Source: Phycisphaerales bacterium UBA7800 | GTDB lineage: Bacteria > Planctomycetota > Phycisphaerae > Phycisphaerales > Phycisphaeraceae | Assembly (NCBI GenBank): GCA_002480565.1 | Contig: DLCK01000072.1 | Location: forward strand, 1-64,000 | Reading direction: 5' to 3' | DNA: 64,000 bases | Shown: positions 15,659 through 23,936 of the stretch, piece by piece | Numbering within the stretch: the first letter of the stretch is position 1 | How the letters are laid out: each line of letters opens with the position of its first letter | The notes under the pieces: model-generated | What the model saw: only the letters and a program-made list of their open reading frames with translations | Database searches by the model: none | Told to the model about the DNA's origin: nothing | Translations under genes and position numbers: made by a program

Positions 15659-15951
15659 TATTTGGCGGCTGCCTTTTTGGGCTTGGGCAGAACTGCTGGC
15701 AACTCGTCATGCGGACGTGCAATGACATGCACACCGACGACGTCGCCGACGCGACCTGCTGCTGCTGCACCTGCTTCGACTGCAGCCTTGACTGCTGCGA
15801 CATCGCCGGTGACAAAGCCTGTGACCATGCCGCTACCAACCTTGTCCCAACCCACGAACTGAACGTTCGCAGCTTTGAGCATGGCGTCGCTGGCTTCGAT
15901 CAAGGCGACTAAGCCCTTGGTTTCGACCATTCCGATTGCTTGTTGTGCCAT
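15658..15951 (-). CDS. BMC-H hexameric shell protein, copy 3, with basic C-terminal tail
   Basis: A single BMC domain (AIGMVETKGLVALIEASDAMLKAANV, pore loop KVGSG, HVIARPHDEL) followed by a short tail LPAVLPKPKKAAAK that is Lys/Ala/Pro-rich and absent from the other copies. AGGAGA lies before the ATG at 15951, which I prefer to a start 30 nt upstream. It is the second gene after pduL and so is probably a major shell protein. The tail might contact cargo or nucleic acid; this is inference. Confidence 0.94.
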   Translation of the reverse strand: MAQQAIGMVETKGLVALIEASDAMLKAANVQFVGWDKVGSGMVTGFVTGDVAAVKAAVEAGAAAAGRVGDVVGVHVIARPHDELPAVLPKPKKAAAK

Positions 15952-16052
15952 TTTGATTCTCCTGATTACCGATCCTGGCATGGACGTTTACCAAACGTTG
16001 GTGCTGGCAAACTCTCGGTAACTAACGGTGTTTGAAAGTTATTTGAAGCGCT

Positions 16053-16068
16053 AAACCGCAAGCGGTTT
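16053..16068. repeat. Palindromic hairpin, AAACCGC family
   Basis: A perfect AAACCGC-AA-GCGGTTT hairpin, 9 nt after the pduL stop codon, preceded by GCGCT. Identical arms occur at 24424-24439 after tadA. It may be a partial terminator or an mRNA-end element within the operon. Confidence 0.6.
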
Positions 16069-16076
16069 AAGTCAGA

Positions 16077-16775
16077 TTATTTTTTTAACAGTTCCATCCG
16101 GGTTGCGGTTCCCAGATCACAGGCATTGCCTTCGTCGGTGTCGATATGCACTTCAAGTTTGACCTTGGGATGCTCACGCACCAGCATGTTGTCGAAGGTG
16201 ACGCCGCATGGCCCGTCAATTTTCAGTTGCATGTAATCGCCGTCCTTGACACCAAAGTGAGCAAGGTCGTCAGGATGCATATGCACGTGACGTTCAGCAC
16301 GGATCACGCCCTGCTGCAAGGTGACCGAACCGTAGGGTCCGACCAGTGAACAGCCGGCTGTACCTGCATGATCACCACTGGTCTTCAGTGGCAACTTGAT
16401 CCCCAGGTACATGCCATCGGTATAAGACAGTTCGACCTGCGTGTAATTACGAGTGGGGCCAAGGATTCGGACATTGGGGATCATGCGGTTCCGTGGGCCG
16501 ATGATGTTGACCTGCTGCTCGGAAGCGAATTCGCCATCCTGGTAAAGGTCTTTGAGTTTGGTGAGTTTGGCACCGGGGCCAAAGAGTTTTTCAAGGTCTT
16601 CCTGAGTCACATGAATATGACGAGCAGAGACATTGACCACCAACGGGTTTGGACCCCCGTTATGGGATTGGGGTTTGTAGAATTGATCGACACTGTTACC
16701 GAGTTTGGCCTTGAGGGCTTCGCGGACGAGTGATTCGATTTTGGTCCGATCGATATTGCTATTTATCGTGCTCAT
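16077..16775 (-). CDS. pduL: PduL-type phosphotransacylase of the BMC
   Basis: It converts acyl-CoA and phosphate to acyl phosphate and recycles CoA inside the compartment. The N-terminal 25 residues (NIDRTKIESLVREALKAKLG) are an encapsulation helix, followed by a linker and two PduL beta-barrel domains. The zinc ligands are visible: SARHIHVT near 50, RAERHVHMHP near 160, and EVHIDTDEGNA near 210. At 232 aa it has the usual length for encapsulated PduL. It is the first gene of the operon. There is no Shine-Dalgarno site, but a TATGAT box ends 6 nt before the ATG, so the operon mRNA may be leaderless. Confidence 0.95.
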   Translation of the reverse strand: MSTINSNIDRTKIESLVREALKAKLGNSVDQFYKPQSHNGGPNPLVVNVSARHIHVTQEDLEKLFGPGAKLTKLKDLYQDGEFASEQQVNIIGPRNRMIPNVRILGPTRNYTQVELSYTDGMYLGIKLPLKTSGDHAGTAGCSLVGPYGSVTLQQGVIRAERHVHMHPDDLAHFGVKDGDYMQLKIDGPCGVTFDNMLVREHPKVKLEVHIDTDEGNACDLGTATRMELLKK

Positions 16776-16781
16776 GTCCGA

Positions 16782-16827
16782 ATCATAGCACCCTAAGGAA
16801 CCTTTTGCAATATTTTGGAATGTTTTG
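16782..16827 (-). promoter_or_regulatory. BMC operon promoter with candidate DeoR operator
   Basis: On the minus strand, TTGCAA (16810-16805), a 17-nt spacer and TATGAT (16787-16782) form a promoter whose start would fall at the pduL ATG. Over and upstream of the -35, TTTTG (plus-strand reading) occurs at 16803-16807, 16813-16817 and 16823-16827, exactly 10 bp apart. Direct repeats in helical phase are a common DeoR-family binding pattern. Confidence 0.5.
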
Positions 16828-17340
16828 ACAGAAAATTATCATTCGGTGGAAAACTCCGATGATTGCTGGCTTATAAACCATACTTACAATATACTATATC
16901 CATCTAATATAAAATTACTTAGGCTATATTTTGAAAAGCATACCGTCCGAATAACAATCCTGCTGATTCTTGCAGTTTATCCTGGATACCTTTTGTATTC
17001 TCGATATATCACCCCAAACCGCAGCATTATACCGATCCCATTTTCTTCAAATTCATGGCTCTGGGCTGATACTCAAACTCGAGGCTACATGCTCGACGAC
17101 CTGCTTAAACACCATACATTAGAGCAGCAGACAGTGGACTACATCTTGGATTTACTTGGACAACCTGACCGCGATTTCGACGATCCAAACAACAGCCAAC
17201 GGCACCTGATCTATAATCTTGGATGGCGTCATACCAACCCGCATGCACTATTGAAATTTGAGTCGGTTTCTTTTTTGAAGTTGACCATTGATGAGTCTGA
17301 CAAAGTCGTGAACGTTGTTGTTTTCAAGGATGCCATTTGA
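16825..17340 (+). CDS. Membrane-anchored BamE-like small protein, function unknown
   Basis: About 171 residues with a transmembrane segment near 43-60 (ITILLILAVYPGYLLYS) and a soluble C-terminal part (about 85-171). That part has the pattern RGYMLDDLLKHHTLEQQTVDYILDLLGQPDRD then Y-L-G, resembling SmpA/BamE-like hypothetical proteins of planctomycetes in which a short helix pair is followed by beta strands. The start is unsure: there is no ATG, and TTG at 16825 coincides with the TTTTG repeat, while GTG at 16846 is an alternative. It is divergent from pduL; AT content is higher than in its neighbours. No catalytic residues are seen. Confidence 0.55.
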   Translation: MTENYHSVENSDDCWLINHTYNILYPSNIKLLRLYFEKHTVRITILLILAVYPGYLLYSRYITPNRSIIPIPFSSNSWLWADTQTRGYMLDDLLKHHTLEQQTVDYILDLLGQPDRDFDDPNNSQRHLIYNLGWRHTNPHALLKFESVSFLKLTIDESDKVVNVVVFKDAI

Positions 17341-17560
17341 AAATTTCCTATCCACGACGAGCCATAACAATTGATGGCAGATCAAAAACTGACACGGACT
17401 TTGCCAAGCGGGTTGTACAGATGATAAAATTGACTTAAAGTACATCAGTTAAGTTGGTTGAATCGACCGGCTTCGGCATGGCGCTCAGGGTCACCTGTTG
17501 CGATCTTAATTCTCAGAGACACATTTTCTTGCCGCGGAATCACAGGGCAGGAGGTCCACG

Positions 17561-19147
17561 ATGGCCAAAATGGAATTTTACAGCCAGGAAGAAGCCGCCA
17601 CGAAACTCGGGGTGGATGAAGCCGCGCTCAAACAGTTGGTCTCACGTGGAGAGCTACAGCCCTTCCGCGACCGTGATAAACTGCTCTTTAAACGACAACA
17701 AGTTGATGCCTTGGCTGCACGTGACGAGTCCATGGGAGACTCCATCGGACTCTCGGCAGGCACCGATGAATTCTCACTTGACGAGACCGGCACACTGGGC
17801 AATCTGAGCCTCGGCGAAACCGGCGATCTGTCCATTGCAGGTGGCGATGACACCGGAATGATTTCACTTGATGACTCAGGTGACACCGGCATCATCCCAC
17901 TGACTGACTCTGGCGATACCGGAGCAATCAACCTTGATGACTCAGGCGGAACCGGCGTACTACCTCTTGCCGACACCGGCCTGGGTGAAACCGGCGACCT
18001 CTCAACTACAGCAGGTAATACGTCTGTCCCCTTGTCTGATACTGGTAAATCAGATGATGGCTCGGACATCGGCTTGTCCGCAACAGGTCTTGGTGACAGC
18101 GGGATCGGCCTTGATGCCACCGGCGCCGGAACCGGGCTGGATGATATAGGCTTAAGCGAAATTGGATCAGGTCTTGACGCCAACACTGCCGGGTCAGGCA
18201 CATTGAATCTGAGCCTGGATGACACGGATGGTGATATCAAGCTCACCAGCAATGATGAATCCAATCTGGACATTGATCCCAAAGAAGGTTCCAGCGGTCT
18301 TGGACTGGCTTTGGATGACCTTGGCGGTTCTGCTGCTGGTGCTGATTCATTGAATCTCGATGGCAACAATTCAGGCTCAAAAGAAGACATCAAGTCATCC
18401 ACTGGTATCAGTGTCTTTGATGCTGGTGAAGTTGATGAAGCCGACCCCATGGCTGCGACTATTGTCAATAACGCTGGTATTTCCGATGACGATGATTTGT
18501 CGCTGGACTCAGTAGGCTCGGGTAGTGGACTACTGGATCTGACTCGTGAAAGTGATGACACTTCGCTGGGTGCCGAGTTACTTGACGAAATCTATCCCAC
18601 CGGTGGCAGCGCCGCTGGCGAAAGCATTTCCGATTCACGCATGGATACAGCTGCCGGTTCATCTGGCGTGTTTGACGGTGCAGTGACATTGGAAGCCTCA
18701 CATACTGATGCGTCTGCGATGAGCTCAGGCACCTCTGCTGCCACTGGCATGGGTGACACCGGCATGGACGATACCGCTGATGGCACCGCCATTGCCGCTG
18801 CAGAAGTCATCGACGAAACCGTTGCCGCAACCGAAACAGTCATCGAAGCAGCTGCCGTGGACAGACGTCCGCCAGCCGCTGCTCCCTCCGGCGCCAACAT
18901 GGTCCCCGCTGAACCGTTCGATCCGGCATGGAGTGGCTTTTCCTCAGGCATGCTCTTCGTCGCATCCGTTGCACTTGTAGGCATCTTCATGGTATTGGTC
19001 TCCGCCCTTTTTGGTGGCACCAGCGTCTTGGTTCCACTGGTCGCAAAAAATGCCAACTCACTGTACATCTACTCAGGTGGATTACTTGGCATCGGCATCC
19101 TCTTTGGGATCATCGGCATGGTCATTGGCCCCAAACTGGCCAAATGA
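17561..19147 (+). CDS. Excisionase-type helix-turn-helix protein with acidic repeat region and C-terminal membrane helices
   Basis: Residues 1-50 (MEFYSQEEAATKLGVDEAAL, then LVSRGELQPFRDRDKLLF) form a MerR/excisionase-like helix-turn-helix. Residues 60-165 are imperfect repeats on the theme DSGDTGxIxLxD, and the chain remains Asp/Ser/Gly/Thr-rich and acidic to about 440. Two hydrophobic helices end it (about 464-486 and 503-524). Such architecture is common in planctomycetes but has no established role that I know. It could be a membrane-tethered DNA-binding or scaffold protein. A short upstream GGAGG lies before the ATG (AGGAGGTCCACG). The antisense frame at 17578-18561 is a composition shadow. 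Confidence 0.75.
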   Translation: MAKMEFYSQEEAATKLGVDEAALKQLVSRGELQPFRDRDKLLFKRQQVDALAARDESMGDSIGLSAGTDEFSLDETGTLGNLSLGETGDLSIAGGDDTGMISLDDSGDTGIIPLTDSGDTGAINLDDSGGTGVLPLADTGLGETGDLSTTAGNTSVPLSDTGKSDDGSDIGLSATGLGDSGIGLDATGAGTGLDDIGLSEIGSGLDANTAGSGTLNLSLDDTDGDIKLTSNDESNLDIDPKEGSSGLGLALDDLGGSAAGADSLNLDGNNSGSKEDIKSSTGISVFDAGEVDEADPMAATIVNNAGISDDDDLSLDSVGSGSGLLDLTRESDDTSLGAELLDEIYPTGGSAAGESISDSRMDTAAGSSGVFDGAVTLEASHTDASAMSSGTSAATGMGDTGMDDTADGTAIAAAEVIDETVAATETVIEAAAVDRRPPAAAPSGANMVPAEPFDPAWSGFSSGMLFVASVALVGIFMVLVSALFGGTSVLVPLVAKNANSLYIYSGGLLGIGILFGIIGMVIGPKLAK

Positions 19148-19199
19148 CCTGAGACTGACAAAAGATTAGACACATTTAACCATCAAAAATACGGATGGG

Positions 19200-19228
19200 T
19201 TGCGCAAGCCGTTCCCTCGTGATAAAAT
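19200..19228 (+). promoter_or_regulatory. Promoter of psd, placed for a leaderless mRNA
   Basis: TTGCGC (19200-19205), a 17-nt spacer and TAAAAT (19223-19228) precede the psd ATG, with exactly 6 nt between the -10 and the ATG. No Shine-Dalgarno site is present (the leader would be CCCCCT), so initiation on a leaderless transcript is the simplest reading. Confidence 0.45.
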
Positions 19229-19234
19229 CCCCCT

Positions 19235-20707
19235 ATGCTCAGCCCACACGCCAAATCCGAGTGGACGACCATCTTTGCGATTGGTGTCCTACTATCAGTA
19301 GCCGCAGTCATTACCGGATGGTGGTGGGTCTCGATCCCAGTGATGATCGCCACAATCTGCCTGATCCTCTTTTTCCGTGATCCGGATCGACCCATCCCCA
19401 CGCAAAGGGGCATCATGGTCAGCCCCGCTGATGGCAAAGTTTCATCCATCCATGAAGTCGAATTCTTCGAACCCTTCAACGGCCCGGCAACCTGCGTCCG
19501 TATCTTCCTAAGCGTCTTCGATGTTCACATCAACCGATCACCCATTCACGGTGTGGTCACCTCCATCACCCATAAACCCGGTGAACATCTCAACGTCCTC
19601 AACCCCGAATCCGCTGAGGTCAATGAGTCAAATCTCATCATTCTTGCCCACCCTGTCAGACGCGACACCATTGCTGCCATCCGACAGGTCGCTGGGCTTT
19701 GTGCCCGCACCATCTGCTGCACCGTCAGCACCGGTTCGGTCATCCAACGCGGCCAACGCTTTGGCATTATCAAACTCGGTTCAACCACCGAACTGTACAT
19801 CCCCGCCCGATTCAATCCACAGGTTGTCGTCGAGCAAGGACAATATGTCTACGGCGGATCAACCATCCTGGCGAATATCAATATCGGCCCTGTCCGTGAA
19901 GGTGAAGAAGACGAAGACGGCACAACACCTTCAGCAACGGAGGCCACCACTGATTCAACGATAGAGTCCGACGATCAACAAGTCACTGCTGTGGATGCCG
20001 CTATTGCGACCGCTGCGGTTGTCACTGCTGCGAATGCAGCCACTACGCCGGATGAAGAAGATTCCACCGAAGATCAGGTCGAATTAGCAGAAGAAACCGT
20101 CACTGAACCCCAGGACGATGACAATCAAGCGACTGATGAGCTTGAAGCAATCTCCTGTGACCAGGACGATGCTGACGCTGAAGAAGACGAGTCTGAATCG
20201 GATGATGCTCAAGTGCAAGAGGAAGACGAATCTGAGGACGATGATCAAGAGGCATCAGACGAAGACCAGTACGAAGAAGAAGTCGAAGAAAATGACGACT
20301 CTCTAGAAGAAGATGACGAAGACTTAGATGATTCAGACTACGTTGAGGAGCCCGACGCCGAAGTCCTCGAAGAAGAATCCGACGAATCTGAAGAAGAGGA
20401 TGAAGTAGAAGATCAAGTCCTTGAGGAAGAAGAAGTCGAGGAAGATATCGACGACGACGAAGAAGAAGAATCCGTTGAAGAGGATGACGAATCAGACGAA
20501 GACGCGTTAGACGAAGAGTCGGATGAGGATAACTCAGAAGACGAAAATGATACTGAGAATGAAGAAGACGACTCCGAATCGGATACCGATGAAGACGTTA
20601 CCGACGAAGCATTAGAAGACGAAGAAGAATCCGATCCCCCCTCTTCTGCCAAGTCTAAAGGCAAAAGCAAAACGGCTGACGAAGACGATAGCCCAATGCT
20701 GTTTTGA
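19235..20707 (+). CDS. psd: Phosphatidylserine decarboxylase with a long acidic C-terminal tail
   Basis: It makes phosphatidylethanolamine from phosphatidylserine. Two membrane helices (about 12-46) precede the catalytic region with SPADGKV (Asp66), DVHINRSP (His98) and KLGSTTEL; self-cleavage before Ser183 would create the pyruvoyl group. The enzyme part ends at about 220, normal for the short bacterial type. Residues 222-490 are a low-complexity tail dominated by Asp and Glu, ending in a Lys/Ser patch and SPMLF. The tail would stay on the small pyruvoyl (alpha) chain. I know of no family member with such a tail; a frameshift explanation is unlikely since the frame is open throughout. No pssA neighbours it. 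Confidence 0.88.
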   Translation: MLSPHAKSEWTTIFAIGVLLSVAAVITGWWWVSIPVMIATICLILFFRDPDRPIPTQRGIMVSPADGKVSSIHEVEFFEPFNGPATCVRIFLSVFDVHINRSPIHGVVTSITHKPGEHLNVLNPESAEVNESNLIILAHPVRRDTIAAIRQVAGLCARTICCTVSTGSVIQRGQRFGIIKLGSTTELYIPARFNPQVVVEQGQYVYGGSTILANINIGPVREGEEDEDGTTPSATEATTDSTIESDDQQVTAVDAAIATAAVVTAANAATTPDEEDSTEDQVELAEETVTEPQDDDNQATDELEAISCDQDDADAEEDESESDDAQVQEEDESEDDDQEASDEDQYEEEVEENDDSLEEDDEDLDDSDYVEEPDAEVLEEESDESEEEDEVEDQVLEEEEVEEDIDDDEEEESVEEDDESDEDALDEESDEDNSEDENDTENEEDDSESDTDEDVTDEALEDEEESDPPSSAKSKGKSKTADEDDSPMLF

Positions 20708-21085
20708 TGCATACATCCAGACAGAAAATCGAGAAGCGCTTTCGGGACTTTCCGGGCTTCGAGAAGGCGTCCGCGGCGTACAGGTCTCCTACAATTCACC
20801 GGTGAGTGGCCATCGCTGCACGAGTTTTTTTTGTCCATCCATACTGCACGGCGCGGACGGGGTTGCAATGCACAAGGATGACATCGCCCCTGAACCGATG
20901 CCTTTTTATCTTGTTTGAAAAGCACAGTAAACAGCGATGCCATGAACTCGACAAGGGGTCCGGGGAGCGGAAGCTCCCTGGCCAGCGAATCCTTGTGTGA
21001 TCACTTCGATGCCGACCTACAGATTTTGTGAAGGAGTCAAAAAAACAACCACTGATTCGTGAGACATTGACAGCTTATTCGCTTG
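20708..21085. other. Non-coding spacer with intergenic repeat
   Basis: This gap between the convergent psd and solute-binding protein genes has no supported gene. It contains the second copy of the GC-rich intergenic repeat at 20950-20985, with a perfect stem GGGAGC-GGAA-GCTCCC (20963-20978) carrying a GNRA-like tetraloop, and a T8 run at 20824-20831. A terminator for psd may be here but I cannot assign one clearly. Confidence 0.5.
20950..20985. repeat. Intergenic GC-rich repeat, copy 2
   Basis: It matches 146-180 over the block from GACA through GCTCCCTGG with few differences. The hairpin GGGAGC-GGAA-GCTCCC at 20963-20978 is perfect here, while copy 1 has one mismatch. Confidence 0.5.
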
Positions 21086-22615
21086 TCAACCTGCCTTACC
21101 CATCTCCACGATTTTGCGATAGTTCCCGCGGAAGAATAGTGTCCATTCCAGACGGTCTTTGAGTTGTTGATCGTGATCTTTCCAACGCGTCTTGAGCGAC
21201 AGGTAATGCTCACGGATCGTATCGACGACCTGTTGATGCTGCTTGTGATTTTTGTCCTGCATGATGCTTTGCCAGTTAGTCTGCAATTCTGTGGTCGGCC
21301 AATTGAGGACTAGTGGCTGAGGCATCGCATCAAACAAAGCCCACATTTCAGTGATTTTCGGATGATTCGGATTCGCATTAAGAACGCCCCAGGCTTTCCC
21401 CAACTCCTCGTGAATGTCGATGGCCATGCTATGGGCAATGGGCGCGACGTAGGAATAGTAGTTGGGTGTCCCATCGGGGAAATTCCGCGCGATCTGGTAA
21501 GGCTTGATCTGCGGGTCAGTCCATTGCTTCATTTCCGAAGCGGTATACAAATCACGTCGAATGGGTTGGCGTCGAAGTTCAAAAGTCACCGGGCCATTGG
21601 GCGTGCCTTTGCGACGCTGCCAAAGCTTTTGAGTATTCTTTTGCAGCAACCAAACGATGAACTCGTTAGCCAACTCCTTTTGCGGAGCGCCACGCAGAAT
21701 GGTGATTGGATCAGCGGTCACTGCGGTGACAAATGGTGGGTCGACATATCCCACGCGATTGCCTCCGACGGCACCTGCCTGGTATCTGCCATAGAAGTCG
21801 ATGCACATGCCTGCTGCGGCCTCACCTGCGGATACATCGACGGGGACTTTGGATGCACCGGATGTGAAATACCGAGCGTTGGCAAAGATGCGGCGAAGGT
21901 GTCGCCAACCTTCATTCCAACCTGAGCGTCGCAAAATGGTGTTGTAGGTTTGAGCCAGTGAACCGGAATGTGCCGGATCAGCAAGAGCTAGCCAGCCGTG
22001 ATAATTGGGATTTTCCAAGTCCGTCCATGTGTTGGGTTCGGGGAGTTTTCGGATTTCCAGAATGTCACGGTTGTAGACAATACCGAAGCTTGAAAGCACC
22101 ACGCCGACCCATGCGAGCTTGGGATGATAGAGTGGTTCACCACCGATGTTGTTAGTTGGATAGACTTGCTGAAGCAGGCCTTGAGGCAGAACTATTGTTT
22201 CAATGATCGGTTCAAGTTGATCCTGCCCATTGACGTAGACGCCTTTGGCCAGTTGGTTGTGTTCGTAGTCTCCTCCTCCGAAGAACAGGTCGATACCGAT
22301 ACCACTTGCTGCAAGTCCGTCGGCTGCCTTGGCGGTGAAGTCAGCCTGCACCATGCGTCGCAGGTCACTGGTCCCGCCACTGGTTCGCCAGTCAAAACCG
22401 ATGGCTTGTTTACCAAGAGCTTTTCGGTAATTGTTAAATGCCGTTGCTACTTCCGAACGGATTTGTTCGTTATGCGGCGTGATGATAACCAGTCTTGCTG
22501 AACCATCGGCATTACCAGCAGTATGCGATGCTGTCGCTGGCCTGAAAATAAACGGTACACCCAAGACAACTGCCAGTGCACCGAGAATCATTATTTTGGG
22601 TAACCAATCGCGCAT
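21086..22615 (-). CDS. Extracellular solute-binding protein (iron/putrescine-like ABC substrate-binding fold)
   Basis: 509 aa with an N-terminal membrane anchor or signal (about 7-28, then an Ala/Ser-rich mature start). A periplasmic type II binding fold follows, with RLVIITPHNEQIRSEVATAF at the start and GIVYNRD, ADPAHSGSLAQTYNTIL and AGMCIDFYGRY in the middle, as in FbpA/AfuA-like proteins. It is longer than the usual 340 aa owing to a C-terminal helical part (about 380-509). No permease or ATPase lies nearby, so it is an orphan, and its substrate is unknown. AAGG precedes the ATG. Confidence 0.75.
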   Translation of the reverse strand: MRDWLPKIMILGALAVVLGVPFIFRPATASHTAGNADGSARLVIITPHNEQIRSEVATAFNNYRKALGKQAIGFDWRTSGGTSDLRRMVQADFTAKAADGLAASGIGIDLFFGGGDYEHNQLAKGVYVNGQDQLEPIIETIVLPQGLLQQVYPTNNIGGEPLYHPKLAWVGVVLSSFGIVYNRDILEIRKLPEPNTWTDLENPNYHGWLALADPAHSGSLAQTYNTILRRSGWNEGWRHLRRIFANARYFTSGASKVPVDVSAGEAAAGMCIDFYGRYQAGAVGGNRVGYVDPPFVTAVTADPITILRGAPQKELANEFIVWLLQKNTQKLWQRRKGTPNGPVTFELRRQPIRRDLYTASEMKQWTDPQIKPYQIARNFPDGTPNYYSYVAPIAHSMAIDIHEELGKAWGVLNANPNHPKITEMWALFDAMPQPLVLNWPTTELQTNWQSIMQDKNHKQHQQVVDTIREHYLSLKTRWKDHDQQLKDRLEWTLFFRGNYRKIVEMGKAG

Positions 22616-22697
22616 GAAGGTAACCTTCGTCCTATTTGAATATCAAACGAATGTCCGTGACTGCTCAACCATACCAAATCCTGCTGGTTTGGCCATC

Positions 22698-23837
22698 TTA
22701 AACCATCGCAGCTTGCAGGACTTTAACAGTTGTTTCTTCAATGAGTCGATCTGCCTGGGTCATGGAAACTTCAGCAGGTAAGTCCGGGCCGATGAGATGG
22801 TATTCAGCCAGTCCGGCAGTGAGCGTTTTTTCTGCTTCATCACCGATACACCCCACCAATGCGACCGTTCGGACACCTTGCATATTGGCACGACGGGCGA
22901 CTCCCAGACAGGCTTTACCTTGGAGCGATTGGCCGTCGAGTTTACCTTCACCAGTCAGGCACAAGGTCGCTCCAATACATCGCTGGTCAAAATGGATCGT
23001 GTCCAAGACCAGATCAATACCACGCTGTAAACTGGCATCCAAAAAGGCGAGCAGTCCAAATCCCAAGCCCCCAGCTGCACCGGCGCCGGGAGTCGAAGCG
23101 AAGTCTCCGCCAACGAGTTCAGCAAAGTAGACCAAGGCTTCATCGAGCATTTCAACCATTGATTGTGAGGCACCCTTTTGCGGCCCGTAAATGACCGACG
23201 CTCCCAAAGCGCCCGTCAACGGATTGTTCACGTCACATGCTGCGATGATCTGCGTCCATTCAATGCGTGGGTCCATATGCGTCTTGTCGATGCGTTCAAC
23301 GGTTGGCAGCATGGAACCCGTCATTGGCCGAGTAATCATCTCACCGGTGCGGTCAAAAAAATGGACGCCCAGCGCCTGCGCCATTCCCGCGCCCCCGTCA
23401 TTGGTGCAGCTGCCACCGATCCCCATGACGATACGATGAGCACCGGCAGATAAGGCTTCGCGGATAAGTTCCCCAACACCATAGGTCGTTGCCAATGACG
23501 GATTGCGTTGATCAGGTTCAACCAGATGGATACCGGCAGCTTGAGCCATTTCAATGACCGCGGTCAACGGTTCATTGTCCTGCTGACCAAGTAATCCCCA
23601 GAGGGCTTTAACAGGTTGCCCCAGTGGTCCGGTGACGGCACATTGGCGATACTCCCCGCCGGTGGCATCAACCATGGCCTGCAGTGTTCCTTCACCGCCA
23701 TCGGCAATGGGACAGATTTCCACATGGGCTTCGGGATAGACATTCAAAATCCCACGCTGCATGGCATGAGCAGCATCGGTGGCGGAAATGGATTCTTTAA
23801 AACTATCAGGGGCACAGATGATTTTCATTTGATTCAT
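22698..23837 (-). CDS. Glycerate 2-kinase (GarK/GlxK family)
   Basis: It phosphorylates D-glycerate to 2-phosphoglycerate, feeding glycolysis. Family features: MKIICAPDSFKESISA at the N terminus, CPIADGGEGTLQAMV, MGIGGSCTNDGGAGMAQALG, and GEGKLDGQSLQGKACLGVA in the C-terminal part. 379 aa is the normal length. The start may be the ATG at 23837 or three codons further in at 23828; neither has a clear Shine-Dalgarno. It is divergent from tadA. Confidence 0.9.
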   Translation of the reverse strand: MNQMKIICAPDSFKESISATDAAHAMQRGILNVYPEAHVEICPIADGGEGTLQAMVDATGGEYRQCAVTGPLGQPVKALWGLLGQQDNEPLTAVIEMAQAAGIHLVEPDQRNPSLATTYGVGELIREALSAGAHRIVMGIGGSCTNDGGAGMAQALGVHFFDRTGEMITRPMTGSMLPTVERIDKTHMDPRIEWTQIIAACDVNNPLTGALGASVIYGPQKGASQSMVEMLDEALVYFAELVGGDFASTPGAGAAGGLGFGLLAFLDASLQRGIDLVLDTIHFDQRCIGATLCLTGEGKLDGQSLQGKACLGVARRANMQGVRTVALVGCIGDEAEKTLTAGLAEYHLIGPDLPAEVSMTQADRLIEETTVKVLQAAMV

Positions 23838-23936
23838 AGTTTACAACCTGCATAAAGGGAATGGAAACGCATTTTGACTCTGGCAGGATTTCCCATTCCA
23901 AAACACAAGAACCTTAAAACGCCATACAATGCTCAA

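Noticed and set aside
7950..16070. Palindromes in the BMC operon as a CRISPR array
   Set aside because: Copies are single, kilobases apart, and lack regular spacers; no cas genes.
17578..18561. 327-residue open frame antisense to the acidic HTH/membrane protein
   Set aside because: Ser/Pro-rich mirror of Asp/Gly-rich codons; no ribosome site or domain; the sense frame has HTH and membrane helices.
20413..20943. Ser-rich open frame antisense to the psd tail
   Set aside because: Poly-Ser is the mirror of GAA/GAC-rich codons in the acidic tail.
20708..21085. Possible structured RNA (SRP, tmRNA or 6S) in the gap after psd
   Set aside because: None of the conserved motifs of these RNAs is present; only the small GGAA-loop hairpin repeat is clear.
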